Source: Pantoea nemavictus
GTDB lineage: Bacteria; Pseudomonadota; Gammaproteobacteria; Enterobacterales; Enterobacteriaceae
Reading direction: 5' to 3'
Assembly (NCBI RefSeq): GCF_037479095.1
Contig: NZ_JBBGZW010000001.1
Location: 4,092,001-4,156,000, forward strand
Length of the DNA stretch: 64,000 nt
Positions 17,975 to 26,935 of the stretch are shown piece after piece. The notes under the pieces are model-generated. The model did not search any database. It was not told the origin of the DNA and saw only the letters and a list, made by a program, of their open reading frames with translations. The translations under genes were made by a program, and so were the position numbers. How positions within the stretch are numbered: position 1 is the stretch's first letter; each line of letters opens with the position of its first letter.

Positions 17975-18616
17975 ATGACCATTGCCTGCCTGCACACCGC
18001 TGCCAGTAACATCGCCATTTTCGATAACGCGGCGCATTCACTGGGAATGAAAAATACCGCGCTGAGCCATATCGTCATGCCACATCTGCTGGCTGAAGCC
18101 GAGCTAACAGGCGGCATGACGTCTCAGCAGCAGCATAAGCTGGAACAGCTGTTACATAGCCTGACGCCGTGGTTCGATGCCATTCTGATCACCTGCTCCA
18201 CGCTTGGGCCGGTCGCCGATGGGTTTACTGCCGTGGGGAGCGCGTGTCCGGTCTATCGCACCGATGGTATGTTGGCAGATAAGGTGCATAGCCTGAGCGG
18301 TAAGTCGCTGGTGCTGTGCGCGGCAGAATCGACTCTCGCCGCCACGCGTGCGCTGTTTTGCCCAGCAACATTGCCGGCAGAACAGCATCCTGATGTGCAG
18401 CTCATCCCCGGCGCCTGGACAGCATTTAAAGCTGGCCAGCAGGAAGCGTATTTACAACTGATCGCCCAGGCAGTGAAAAACGGCAGGCAGCAGGGTGCCG
18501 ATTATGTGGCGCTGGCGCAGGTGTCCATGGCCGCCGCGACAACGCTGTTTACGCATGATGAGCGGCCATTAACCAGCCCGCATTTGGCGCTACAGGCGGT
18601 TTGGTCAGGAGATTGA
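17975..18616 (+). CDS. Aspartate/glutamate racemase-family protein
   Basis: 213 residues resembling the Asp/Glu/hydantoin racemase superfamily: an N-terminal HTAASN segment, one catalytic-type Cys in LITCSTLGP (about residue 71), and AQVSMA where the second half-site normally has a Cys. Loss of the second Cys suggests a maleate-isomerase- or arylmalonate-decarboxylase-like reaction, or no racemisation. A GGGGA ribosome site precedes the ATG. Monocistronic, ending in a strong hairpin. Substrate unknown. Confidence 0.6.
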   Translation: MTIACLHTAASNIAIFDNAAHSLGMKNTALSHIVMPHLLAEAELTGGMTSQQQHKLEQLLHSLTPWFDAILITCSTLGPVADGFTAVGSACPVYRTDGMLADKVHSLSGKSLVLCAAESTLAATRALFCPATLPAEQHPDVQLIPGAWTAFKAGQQEAYLQLIAQAVKNGRQQGADYVALAQVSMAAATTLFTHDERPLTSPHLALQAVWSGD

Positions 18617-18621
18617 AGATG

Positions 18622-18659
18622 AAAACTGCGCAGCCAGCTAAAATTAGCTGTGCAGTTTT
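18622..18659. terminator. Bidirectional terminator between racemase-like and VOC genes
   Basis: AAAACTGC and GCAGTTTT form the outer stem and AGCTAA/TTAGCT the inner stem of a long hairpin. The flanking A and T runs allow it to work for both convergent genes. Confidence 0.75.
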
Positions 18660-18660
18660 G

Positions 18661-19050
18661 TTATTGATCACTGACAATTTCGATCAGATTACCGTCGGGG
18701 TCGCGAATGATCGCCTCATAGAACCCATCACCGGTTTGCCGAGCGGCACTGACTAAAATTCCCTGCTCTGATGCGCGTTTCACCATCAAGTCGACCTCTT
18801 CTCTGCCGCCCACGTTGATGGCGATATGCGCCCAACCGGTAAGCTCCTCGCCGTGCGGACCTGGCGCTAACGCTTCAAGCGTCATCAGCTCGATGGTGGG
18901 CCCCTCCGATAAACTAATGAAGTGAGAGCGAAAACCAGGCCGGTTTTTGCTGACGTACAACGGGTTAGAGGTTGCGCCAAAAAACTGATGCCAGAAGTGC
19001 TGCTGTGCAGCCAGATTTCGCGTCCATAATGCCATGTGGGCAATTTTCAT
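18661..19050 (-). CDS. VOC-family protein (glyoxalase/bleomycin-resistance fold)
   Basis: 129 residues, one vicinal-oxygen-chelate domain. Start at 19050 (MKIAHMALWTRNL) overlaps the stop of the MFS gene by 4 bp, so the two are coupled. Metal ligands fit His5 (KIAHMALW), the central GWAHIAINV His and Glu in GNLIEIV. The sequence is closer to lactoylglutathione-lyase-like proteins than to antibiotic-binding ones. Role unknown; cotranscription with an exporter-like MFS protein hints at detoxification. Confidence 0.75.
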   Translation of the reverse strand: MKIAHMALWTRNLAAQQHFWHQFFGATSNPLYVSKNRPGFRSHFISLSEGPTIELMTLEALAPGPHGEELTGWAHIAINVGGREEVDLMVKRASEQGILVSAARQTGDGFYEAIIRDPDGNLIEIVSDQ

Positions 19051-20210
19051 ACGCTTTCTCTTTCTGCCTTGTTTTGACCCAGATTCAGTGTGAGAGACAG
19101 CGCGCCAACCATCAGCATCAACACCATGATGAGTGAGAAGGCAAAGGCCAGTGAACTGGCGTGCGCGATAAAGCCGATCATCGCTGGGCCGCTTAACACC
19201 CCGAGATAGCCCATGGTGGTGATTGCCGGCACCGCAACGGCTTGCGGCATAACCTTCTGCTGGCCGACAGCAGAGAACATGACCGGTACAATATTGGCAC
19301 AGCCGCCTCCCACCAGGACGTATCCCAGCAACGCCAACGGCCACGCAGGCGTATAGGTGACCAGCGCCAGTCCTACCGCGGCGGTTAAGGCACCTGCCAG
19401 CACCACAGGTAACCGACCCAGCGTGGCAATAATACGGTCACCGGTTAGCCGGGCTAACGTCATCGCAATGGCAAAACAGGTATAACCCAGACCACCGAGT
19501 GTCTCAGGGATATTTCTGACCTGCGTCAGGTAGACAGCGCTCCAGTCCAGCACCGTCCCTTCCGTCAGAAATACCGCAAAGCAGATAATGCCGAGCAGTA
19601 AAACGTTACCGCGCGGCACGGCAAAGGCGGGCCCCTCTTTGGGATTAGCATAGGTCAGCAGGCCGGGATAACTGAGCAGGGTTAACACTATCACCGCGCC
19701 AGTGACCAATAGCGTTGCGGTCAAAACGGACATCCCCAGCGACAGCAGCAGAGTCATGAAACCGGCACCAGCAATCCCCCCAAAGCTGTACATGCCGTGA
19801 AAGCCAGACATCAAAGGAGCAGATGATTGTTTCTCGACCAGAATCGCCTGAATGTTCATGGCGCAATCGGTCACGCCAACCCCGACGCCAAACACCAGCA
19901 GTACCAGCCCGAGCAGTAACGGATCCGCTATTACAGCCAGCAGTGGCGTGCTCAGGATGATTAAGCCGATGGCCACGATGATCACCCGGCGGCAGCCAAA
20001 ACGGCTGGTTAATAAACCGGTTACGGGCATAGCGATCAACGCACCAAAACCCAGGCACAACAGCAGAGTGCCAAGCATGGCTTCGTTGACGCCGGTATTA
20101 TTGCGCGCGAAAGGCACAATCACGGCCCAGGTTGCCGTAACGAAGCCCGCCACGAAGAACGTCAGGCGTGTCGCAAGGCCGGAGGAGGTACTAAGGGCTT
20201 TTTGTATCAT
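19047..20210 (-). CDS. MFS transporter (YbjJ/fucose-permease-like)
   Basis: 387 residues, 12 predicted membrane helices. The ATG at 20210 with GAGGAA upstream is chosen; a longer upstream frame reads through the promoter region. Contains MPVTGLLTSRFGCRRV, the loop 2-3 MFS motif, and VGVGVTDCAMNIQA. Resembles the YbjJ/FucP-type branch. Substrate unknown. Operon with the VOC gene, and divergent from the DeoR-family regulator at 20352 with a 141-bp gap, so that regulator probably controls it. Confidence 0.8.
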   Translation of the reverse strand: MIQKALSTSSGLATRLTFFVAGFVTATWAVIVPFARNNTGVNEAMLGTLLLCLGFGALIAMPVTGLLTSRFGCRRVIIVAIGLIILSTPLLAVIADPLLLGLVLLVFGVGVGVTDCAMNIQAILVEKQSSAPLMSGFHGMYSFGGIAGAGFMTLLLSLGMSVLTATLLVTGAVIVLTLLSYPGLLTYANPKEGPAFAVPRGNVLLLGIICFAVFLTEGTVLDWSAVYLTQVRNIPETLGGLGYTCFAIAMTLARLTGDRIIATLGRLPVVLAGALTAAVGLALVTYTPAWPLALLGYVLVGGGCANIVPVMFSAVGQQKVMPQAVAVPAITTMGYLGVLSGPAMIGFIAHASSLAFAFSLIMVLMLMVGALSLTLNLGQNKAERESV

Positions 20211-20351
20211 TTCATTCCTCGTTAAAAACGAATCAATGCCCTCTGCGCGAAAGGCAGATTCCCATAGGGTTGCACTTGAAAATTGACAATCACTGCACGT
20301 TTGCATGATTATGCTCAGTATAGATCGATTGTGATGGTTTAAGGAATTAAT

Positions 20352-21122
20352 ATGCTCGATTATGCGGCTTTCCCCGAACAGCGACAGGCATTGATACGGC
20401 AGATTTTGCGTGAGCAGGGCCGCGTAGTGTGTGTGGATCTCGCCAGGCAAATGCAGGTATCTGAACACACTATCCGGCGCGATTTACATGAGCTGAGTAA
20501 AGAGGGGCTGTGCAAAAAAGTGTATGGTGGTGCAGTCTTGCAGCTGCCCGAAGCGGATGCATTTCAACAGCGAAAACAGCATAACCACGCAGAAAAGGAC
20601 AGAATCGCGAAACAGTGCGCAGCTCTGGTTAAAAGCGATAGCTGCATTTTTGTTGATGCGGGCACCACTAATCTGGCGATGGTGCTGGCGCTGCCGGAGG
20701 CGCTCTCATTAACGGTGGCCACCAATGCACCGGATATTGCTGCCGTGCTGTTAAAACATCCCAATATCGACGTCATTATGCTGGGCGGACATATTCAGAA
20801 AAAAAGCGGCGGTTGCGTAGGTAATACCGCCATTGAGCAGCTTAGAAATATCATCTTTGACCAGGCCTTTATCGGCGGATGCGCCATGAGTCCCGACTCG
20901 GGGCTAACCGGTTTTGACTTTGCAGACTGTGAATTTAAAAAAGCGGCGATCAAGCAAAGCAATCAGACGATCGTTGGACTCACCGCCGATAAAATCCCCG
21001 CGGTTGCCAGATTTACAGTTGCAGGTTGCGAACAGATAAATGTGCTGGTGGTTGAAGAGAGTCTGAATAAAGAGTTTTACAACGCCTTTCGTGACGAGAA
21101 TATCACCCTGATCACCGTATAA
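20352..21122 (+). CDS. DeoR/GlpR-family transcriptional repressor
   Basis: 256 residues. N-terminal DeoR helix-turn-helix (RQMQVSEHTIRRDLHELSKEG type, about 20-60) followed by the sugar-phosphate-sensing domain with DAGTTNLAMVLAL and ADKIP. Ribosome site AAGGA precedes the ATG. Divergent from the MFS/VOC operon, its probable target. DeoR proteins usually answer to phosphorylated sugars, so the MFS substrate may be a sugar; this is inference. Confidence 0.87.
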   Translation: MLDYAAFPEQRQALIRQILREQGRVVCVDLARQMQVSEHTIRRDLHELSKEGLCKKVYGGAVLQLPEADAFQQRKQHNHAEKDRIAKQCAALVKSDSCIFVDAGTTNLAMVLALPEALSLTVATNAPDIAAVLLKHPNIDVIMLGGHIQKKSGGCVGNTAIEQLRNIIFDQAFIGGCAMSPDSGLTGFDFADCEFKKAAIKQSNQTIVGLTADKIPAVARFTVAGCEQINVLVVEESLNKEFYNAFRDENITLITV

Positions 21123-21293
21123 ACGCGTTATCCGACACCCGCTTATGCATCAATATTGTCTCAGGATGGGCAGGTAAACAGCCGGCATCCCTTATTCAAA
21201 AGTTTTGATGTAAGTGAGCAGTTTTGCCTGCTGTTCAGGATTTTTTCAGCCTCTATGATGGTTGTCAGAGAGAAATCATTGAGGAAAATAGCC

Positions 21294-21998
21294 ATGAACA
21301 TCTTGCGTGCCGATCGCGATCAACTGTTTGAATATGGCCCATTTACTATTCGGCGTCAGCGTCCTGGCGCAGCGTTCGGGCCATTAGCGATTATCGACCA
21401 GATGACGCTGCAGCTGGGTGCGAAAATCCCGCTGCAAGCTCATCAGGACGACGAGATTTTTAGCTACGTCTGGCGCGGCTCGCTGCTGCACCGTACTGAG
21501 AATGGTGCCACTGTTTCACTCAACGCGAAACGTGCGCTGATGGTGAGTGCGGGCAGCGGTGCGCGTGTTGAACAATCTGCACCCTTTATCGAAACCGAGA
21601 TGCTGCAGGCCAGCATTCGCCCGGCCCGGTCTGGTGGCGAAGCACGTATTAATAGCTTTACCCGTGAAGGCGGTGCAGCAGTTAACGCCTGGACGCTGCT
21701 GGCCGGGCCGCACGGCAGCGAAGCACCGTTGACGCTGGGTCAGGCCGTTTATATTTATGATGTGAAACTGGAACGCGGCGAGCGAGTGCAACTTCCGCAG
21801 CGCGCAGGCTATTCCAGCTGGATAACCGTGCTGGACGGTATTGTGAAAATAGACGCTGAGCGCCTGCATAAGGGCGACTCCGTCAGTGCGGCGACGGCAT
21901 TGCCAGTGCTTACGGGTGAGCGTGATGCCACGCTGGTGGCGTTTATGGTGCAGGATGATGCGCCTGCGGTGCTGAGTGGCACCGTCAGCGGCGCCTAA
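21294..21998 (+). CDS. Pirin-family bicupin (YhaK-like)
   Basis: 234 residues, matching E. coli YhaK (233). ATG at 21294 with GAGGAA upstream; the frame extends 46 codons further up but without a ribosome site. First cupin holds the metal-site region QAHQDDEIFSYVWRGSLLHR (about 52-72), though the usual pirin HPH motif is degenerate. A second cupin-like domain follows. YhaK-type pirins are cytosolic and linked to redox stress, function unclear. The 171-bp gap before it shows no other gene. Confidence 0.75.
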   Translation: MNILRADRDQLFEYGPFTIRRQRPGAAFGPLAIIDQMTLQLGAKIPLQAHQDDEIFSYVWRGSLLHRTENGATVSLNAKRALMVSAGSGARVEQSAPFIETEMLQASIRPARSGGEARINSFTREGGAAVNAWTLLAGPHGSEAPLTLGQAVYIYDVKLERGERVQLPQRAGYSSWITVLDGIVKIDAERLHKGDSVSAATALPVLTGERDATLVAFMVQDDAPAVLSGTVSGA

Positions 21999-22012
21999 CG
22001 CAGCCTGTTGCG

Positions 22013-22061
22013 TTACCCTCCTCGTGTTATGATCGGCAGAACATCGACCGTAGGAGGGTAA
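22013..22061 (+). promoter_or_regulatory. Hairpin covering the ribosome-binding site of the GntR gene
   Basis: TTACCCTCCT (22013-22022) is the exact complement of AGGAGGGTAA (22052-22061), which contains the Shine-Dalgarno sequence 5 nt before the ATG. The 10-bp stem spans a 29-nt loop. As RNA it would hide the ribosome site; as DNA it could be an operator. Confidence 0.55.
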
Positions 22062-22065
22062 TTCA

Positions 22066-22782
22066 ATGAAAAAGAAAGAGTTCATTACCCAGGATTTGCT
22101 GAGCAAGATCTATCAGGAAGACGCATCGGCACCGCGCAAATTGCCTCCTGAACGCCAACTGGCGGAAGAGTATGGTGTCTCGCGTTTTACCGTTCGCCAG
22201 GCGCTGGAGAAGTTGGTGAGTATCGGCGCCGTGCGCATCGTGCAGGGCTCAGGTATCTGGATCAATGAAACGGTACGTAATAACCCGCTGGTTTATAATT
22301 CCATCACCGAAAAACGCTTCGACCAGATGCATTACCGCGCGATTAGCCTGCGCAAACGACGCCCGGACAGCGATGAGCAGCAAATATTCGCCATCAATGA
22401 TGACGCGTTTATTTGGGAGTTTTCCCGCCTGCGCTTTGTCGATAATGTCGCGGTGCAGATCGAAATATCACGCATGCCCGCCAGCTTATTTGCTGACCTT
22501 AGCGGTGAAGTGATTGAGCGTTCGATACAGCAATACGTGTTAGCTAAGGGCTACCAGATTTCACATTTGCTCACCAGCTATCGGGCTATTAACGTTAATC
22601 GCGAACAGGCGGCTCTGTTGCAGTGTAAAAAAGGCAGCCCGGCGATGCACATTATTAACCGCGGTATTCTGCAGGGCGGGCAGGTGTATGAAATCAGTGA
22701 CATCATTGATATTAATTACACCTGCACCTACCTGATTCCGCACAATTCCGACAATCTGCGCTTCCGTCAGGAACAGCGCTAA
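22066..22782 (+). CDS. GntR-family regulator with UTRA effector domain
   Basis: 238 residues. GntR winged helix (KLPPERQLAEEYGVSRFTVRQALEKL, about 24-50) then a UTRA ligand-binding domain ending GGQVYEISDIIDINYTCTYL. UTRA proteins sense sugars or sugar phosphates. Its stop is one base from the stop of the convergent RspA-like gene, and the PTS gene lies just beyond, so these are the likely targets. Excellent AGGAGG ribosome site, but inside a hairpin. Confidence 0.87.
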   Translation: MKKKEFITQDLLSKIYQEDASAPRKLPPERQLAEEYGVSRFTVRQALEKLVSIGAVRIVQGSGIWINETVRNNPLVYNSITEKRFDQMHYRAISLRKRRPDSDEQQIFAINDDAFIWEFSRLRFVDNVAVQIEISRMPASLFADLSGEVIERSIQQYVLAKGYQISHLLTSYRAINVNREQAALLQCKKGSPAMHIINRGILQGGQVYEISDIIDINYTCTYLIPHNSDNLRFRQEQR

Positions 22783-22783
22783 A

Positions 22784-23983
22784 TCACGGCGTGTGAATAG
22801 TGCCATCCGGCAGACGGCTCTGCGTCCATTCATGCGGGCGGTACACCACCGGATATTTTTCTGCCAACTCCTGGTCAAACGTTACGCCAATGCCCGAGGC
22901 CTGCGGGGGATAAAGATAGCCCTCTTTGATATCCGGCGCGCCTGGGAAAATGGCATCCGTCAACGCCGAGCGCGGAATAAACTCCTGAATCGCGGCATTG
23001 TGAAGATGGATATTTAGATGCGTATTCACCGCGACGCCAATCGGTGTCATATCGCCTGGACCATGCCACGCCAGTCTGACGCCAAACGCCTGACACAGCG
23101 TCGCCAGTTTTAAAGCGGGCGTAATGCCACCGATTTGCGAGACGTGGCAGCGAATAAAGTCAATGCGGCGATTTACAATTAAGTCATGCCACTCAGCCGG
23201 ATTGTTAAAGAGTTCACCTAATGCCAGCGGAACCGCACTTTGCTGACGCAACTGTGCCAGCCAGGCTGTTTGCGCCGGCGGCAGCACATCCTCGAGGAAA
23301 TAGGGCATATAGGGTTCAAGCTGTTTTGCCAGCTGAATGGCCTGTTGTGGAAACAGGCGTTCATGAACGTCGTGCAGGATTTCAAAACGGTGGGCGTATT
23401 TCTCTCGCAACGCGCGGAACATCTCAAGGGTATTTGCCATGTACTCTTGCTGAGAATAATAGGCGCCAGCCGTACTGTTCTCTGGCGAATTCAGCTCTTT
23501 CGCGGTGCCGCCATAAAAACCGAGCTGACAGCGAATATGGCGATAGCCTTTTGCCAATGCGTTATCAACCGAGCTAAAAAGTTCGGCCAGCGTTTCTCCA
23601 CTGGCATGGGTATAAGCTGCAATGGCATCGCGCGCTTTACCGCCCCACAGCTGATAGAGAGGCATGTCTGCCAGCTGTGATTTAATATCCCACAACGCCA
23701 TATCAATCCCTGAAATAGCATTATTGGTTACCGGGCCATTACGCCAATAGGCATTGACGTTCATCATCTGCCATAAATCTTCAATATTGTTGGCATCACG
23801 TCCCACTAATAACGGTACCAGATATTCATCAACCATGGTTTTCACCGCCAGCGGACGCTGCTGAAAAGTCGCACAGCCATGACCGGTAATGCCTTTATTG
23901 GTGGTGACGCGTACGGTAATCAGATTATGGCGATCCGGACGGGTAATAAAACAGCTAATACTCTCAATAATCGTTGGGGTCAC
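22784..23983 (-). CDS. Enolase-superfamily acid-sugar dehydratase (RspA/mannonate-dehydratase type)
   Basis: 399 residues; GTG start with GGAG 9 nt upstream. N-terminal capping domain plus TIM barrel. Mandelate-racemase/RspA features: RCQLGFYGG, metal ligands in ILHDVHERL and [21 protein letters not shown], the HVSQIGGI segment and [11 protein letters not shown] with the catalytic His. Proteins of this group dehydrate D-mannonate or D-gluconate, sometimes very poorly. Together with a PTS EIIBC and a UTRA regulator it may handle a hexonate or a glycoside derivative. Substrate not deduced. Confidence 0.8.
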   Translation of the reverse strand: MTPTIIESISCFITRPDRHNLITVRVTTNKGITGHGCATFQQRPLAVKTMVDEYLVPLLVGRDANNIEDLWQMMNVNAYWRNGPVTNNAISGIDMALWDIKSQLADMPLYQLWGGKARDAIAAYTHASGETLAELFSSVDNALAKGYRHIRCQLGFYGGTAKELNSPENSTAGAYYSQQEYMANTLEMFRALREKYAHRFEILHDVHERLFPQQAIQLAKQLEPYMPYFLEDVLPPAQTAWLAQLRQQSAVPLALGELFNNPAEWHDLIVNRRIDFIRCHVSQIGGITPALKLATLCQAFGVRLAWHGPGDMTPIGVAVNTHLNIHLHNAAIQEFIPRSALTDAIFPGAPDIKEGYLYPPQASGIGVTFDQELAEKYPVVYRPHEWTQSRLPDGTIHTP

Positions 23984-24287
23984 GAGAAATACTCCTGCAG
24001 CGCAGTGACTGCGTTCGACATCAAAGCAGTATGATAAGAATTTTTTTGCGTATAATTACTGGCTTTTTATTGAGGCGCAAACCCTTTTTTAAGAAATAAA
24101 TATTGGTTAGGAAAGCTTTAATTTTTCCTTAAAAAAACGGACCAATTAGGAATTTAATGGTTTATTTGTCCTGCTGTGGCAGGTTTTGTGATCTTCATCA
24201 TGATTTATTGGTTTGTTTTGCACTCTGGCATTTATTACCATCCACGGCAGCTTTTATCACACCATTTTTCTTCCCTCAGGAGCCACT
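23984..24287. other. 304-bp divergent control region between rspA-like and PTS genes
   Basis: AT-rich, no gene. ATTGGTTAGGAA (24100) and ACCAATTAGGAA (24141) put an ATTGGT/ACCAAT dyad and a repeated TTAGGAA close together, a possible GntR operator. A CRP-type site follows at 24187. Confidence 0.45.
24187..24202 (+). promoter_or_regulatory. CRP site candidate for the PTS gene
   Basis: TGTGATCTTCATCATG has a perfect left half-site TGTGA and a 3/5 right half, with flanking T- and A-rich bases as in the CRP consensus, 85 bp before the PTS start. Confidence 0.45.
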
Positions 24288-25679
24288 ATGGGAACGCAGG
24301 AAGTCATAAAAAATATAATCCACTTAGTGGGTGGGAAGAGTAATATTAATAAAGTCTGGCACTGCATGACGCGCCTGCGCTTTGATCTGATTGATGACAA
24401 TAAAGTTAACCAGAGTGAAATTAAAACCTTGCCCGGCGTACTGGGTGCGCAAATGCAGAGCGAGCAGTTTCAAATCATTATTGGTCCGCAGGTGAATAGC
24501 TGGTATGAGCAGATCGCTCCGGTATTAAATAGCGATAGCGCACAGACTGCGTCGAGTGAAAAAACACGTAAAAGTGTGGTGTCGATGTTTATGGATACCG
24601 TGTCCGGCGTATTCGGGCCTATTGTCCCGGCGATTGCTGGGGCAGGGATGATCAAAGGATTGCTGGCCGGATTAGTGGCGTTAAAACTGATTTCGGCAAA
24701 GAGTGATACGGTAATGGTGATTGATTTAATCGCCAGCGGAGTATTCTATTTCCTACCGTTCTTTTTGGCAGTCTCTGCAGCCAAAATATTTAAAACCAAT
24801 GAGTATCTCGCGGCGGCTGTTGCCGCGTGTTTAATGTATCCCACATTAATCGACGCGGCTAAAACGCTGGCGGCACATCAGGAAGGGGCGGTAAGTGCGT
24901 TTTGGCTGATGGGCGTGATTCCGGTTTCGGTGTTTAATTATGCCTCCAGCGTTATTCCGGTAATTTTTTCTATTCTGGCGCTCAGCTATATCCATCGCTG
25001 GGTGGATCGTATTATGCCCGAGGTGTTGAAGACCGTCTTTACGCCAACCTTAACGCTGTTCCTCGCGGCACTGACGGCGCTGGTGGTGATTGGCCCGATG
25101 GGCATCTGGTTGGGCAAAGGGTTAGCGTTATTTATTGAAGGCTTATTCAGTATTTCTTCCAGCTTTGCCGGCTTGATTGTCGGCGCGATCCGGCCTATTG
25201 CGGTGCTAACCGGTATGCACCATGCGATGACACCGATCGCGCTACAAAACTTCAGCGATCGCGGTTATGACATGTTAATGCCCATGATGTTTATGGCCAA
25301 TATGTCGATTGCCGGCGCGACTTTTGCTATCTGGACATTAAGTAAACATCGTCAGGATAAAGTGGTAACACTTTCAGCCGCCATTTCAGCACTATTAGGC
25401 ATCACGGAACCGGCGCTGTTTGGCGTATTAACCCGCTACAAAAAAGCCTTTATCGCCGCCACGGTTTCCAGCGCGTTGGCATCCGCGTTTATTGGTTTCT
25501 TTGGCGTGCGTTTATATGGCTACATTCTTTCCAGTATCTTTAGTCTGCCAGCCTATATTGGACCGTACTTTATCTGGGCGGTTTCTGGTGTGGCGATTGC
25601 CTTGATTATGTCCTTTAGCCTGACGCTGATATTGGTGGGCAAGGAACCTGATTTAGTGGTGCAGACAGAGAGCAAATAA
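24288..25679 (+). CDS. PTS transporter EIIBC, beta-glucoside/sucrose/trehalose type
   Basis: 463 residues. ATG at 24288 (AGGAG site) gives a normal N-terminus MGTQEVIKNIIHLVGG. EIIB domain at about 1-85 with phospho-Cys in HCMTRLRF, then a ten-helix EIIC with GMHHAMTPIALQNF and SALLGITEPALFG. No EIIA domain, so phosphate probably comes from Crr. No phosphoglycosidase gene follows. Divergent from the RspA-like gene. Sugar unknown. Confidence 0.87.
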   Translation: MGTQEVIKNIIHLVGGKSNINKVWHCMTRLRFDLIDDNKVNQSEIKTLPGVLGAQMQSEQFQIIIGPQVNSWYEQIAPVLNSDSAQTASSEKTRKSVVSMFMDTVSGVFGPIVPAIAGAGMIKGLLAGLVALKLISAKSDTVMVIDLIASGVFYFLPFFLAVSAAKIFKTNEYLAAAVAACLMYPTLIDAAKTLAAHQEGAVSAFWLMGVIPVSVFNYASSVIPVIFSILALSYIHRWVDRIMPEVLKTVFTPTLTLFLAALTALVVIGPMGIWLGKGLALFIEGLFSISSSFAGLIVGAIRPIAVLTGMHHAMTPIALQNFSDRGYDMLMPMMFMANMSIAGATFAIWTLSKHRQDKVVTLSAAISALLGITEPALFGVLTRYKKAFIAATVSSALASAFIGFFGVRLYGYILSSIFSLPAYIGPYFIWAVSGVAIALIMSFSLTLILVGKEPDLVVQTESK

Positions 25680-25684
25680 GCGAA

Positions 25685-25708
25685 CAGGTGCGCGCAACGG
25701 CGCACCTG
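25685..25708. terminator. Hairpin between the PTS gene and lplA
   Basis: CAGGTGCGC / GCGCACCTG 9-bp stem with 6-nt loop, just after the PTS stop and before the convergent lplA stop. No clear T-run. Confidence 0.5.
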
Positions 25709-25716
25709 AATCATAG

Positions 25717-26733
25717 CTAACTCACGCTACTGACCAGCCAGCTTTCCAGCTGGCTCAGTTCATTCAGCTGTTCTGGACATTCCGCTTTCAACTGCGCAAC
25801 TTGCGTCGACATGGTTTCTGGTCGATATACCGCGCCCTGCAGGCGTAACGCCAGCGTCTCTAATGGCGCAGGGTTCAAGCTGTCGGTGAAAATCTGGCAG
25901 CGGGAAATCACGCCGCGTTCCACATCGAAATGGATCTCCACGCCGCCCCAGACAAAGCGCTCATTCAGCAAATGCGAGAAATCCGGCGCGTTGCCATAAT
26001 TCCACTCCCAGCTGCTTTGCCGGGCAAACTGCTGCTTGAAGCCAGGTAAGTCAGGCAGCGCCTCAGGGGAGATATGCTCCGGCTCGCACTGCTCATGGTA
26101 GTAAGCGAAGTAGGCGGCAATCACCTCGCGGCATATCGCTGCAAAGCTGATGTCCGGCACCAAATCGGCGATGTTAGCCACACGCGATCGTACCGAACTG
26201 ATGCCTTTCGCCTGTAATTTTTTGATGTCTGGATTGAGGTAATCGGCGAGACGCGACAGATCAGCATTCATTAAAAAGGTGCCATGATGAAAACCCCGAT
26301 CTGGCGTTTCACGGTAGGCGGAACCGGAAATTTTGCGCACGTCACCGTCAACATTCACCACGATATCGTTGCGCCCTGACGCTTCAGCGGCAATGCCGAG
26401 CTGCTCAAGCGCACGCAGAATGATCGCGGTAGAGACGGTTTTATCGTATTCCGGTTTGCCGGCCATAAAGGTGAAGCAGCAGTTGCCCAAATCGTGAAAC
26501 ACCGCGCCACCACCGCTACTGCGGCGCGCCAGCTTAATGCCGTCTTCTGCCATGCGCCGCGTATTGCACTCTTTCCATGGATTTTGTGCGCGCCCGATCA
26601 CCACGGTTTCAGCATTCTGCCAAAGAAACAGCACACGCTGCGTCGTTGGCATCTGGCGGAAAATACACTCTTCCACCGCCAGATTAAACCAGGGATCGTG
26701 TGAGTCAGAGATGAGCAAACGTAAGGTGGACAT
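25717..26733 (-). CDS. lplA: Lipoate-protein ligase A
   Basis: 338 residues, the E. coli length. Activates free lipoate with ATP and attaches it to lipoyl domains of pyruvate and 2-oxoglutarate dehydrogenases and GcvH. Hallmarks: [20 protein letters not shown] (about 70-90), KISGSAYRE with the catalytic lysine, [19 protein letters not shown], and a C-terminal accessory domain. Monocistronic. High confidence. Confidence 0.95.
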   Translation of the reverse strand: MSTLRLLISDSHDPWFNLAVEECIFRQMPTTQRVLFLWQNAETVVIGRAQNPWKECNTRRMAEDGIKLARRSSGGGAVFHDLGNCCFTFMAGKPEYDKTVSTAIILRALEQLGIAAEASGRNDIVVNVDGDVRKISGSAYRETPDRGFHHGTFLMNADLSRLADYLNPDIKKLQAKGISSVRSRVANIADLVPDISFAAICREVIAAYFAYYHEQCEPEHISPEALPDLPGFKQQFARQSSWEWNYGNAPDFSHLLNERFVWGGVEIHFDVERGVISRCQIFTDSLNPAPLETLALRLQGAVYRPETMSTQVAQLKAECPEQLNELSQLESWLVSSVS

Positions 26734-26842
26734 GATTTCTCCAGTTCCATGAGGGAGAGTAAATGGGGATAGATTACCCGCAAGCGGATAGAAAGTAACA
26801 AACGCGGGCGCATTTCATGGCAGTAAAAAATGAATTAACCTC

Positions 26843-26857
26843 TAGACGACTGGTCTA
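26843..26857. promoter_or_regulatory. TetR-type operator, site 1
   Basis: TAGACGACTGGTCTA, dyad TAGAC-N5-GTCTA, 79 bp before the DJ-1/PfpI gene. Identical 15-mers recur at 26884 and 27772. Confidence 0.75.
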
Positions 26858-26882
26858 TTTGCTGCTACTTTGAATTCAAGCG

Positions 26883-26899
26883 CTAGACGACTGGTCTAG
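26883..26899. promoter_or_regulatory. TetR-type operator, site 2
   Basis: Same 15-mer extended to CTAGACGACTGGTCTAG, 41 bp downstream of site 1 (about four helical turns) and 37 bp before the DJ-1/PfpI start. Two phased sites imply cooperative binding. Confidence 0.78.
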
Positions 26900-26935
26900 T
26901 TTAGATGTTTAAATCCAGCAAGCAGGAGATTTACA

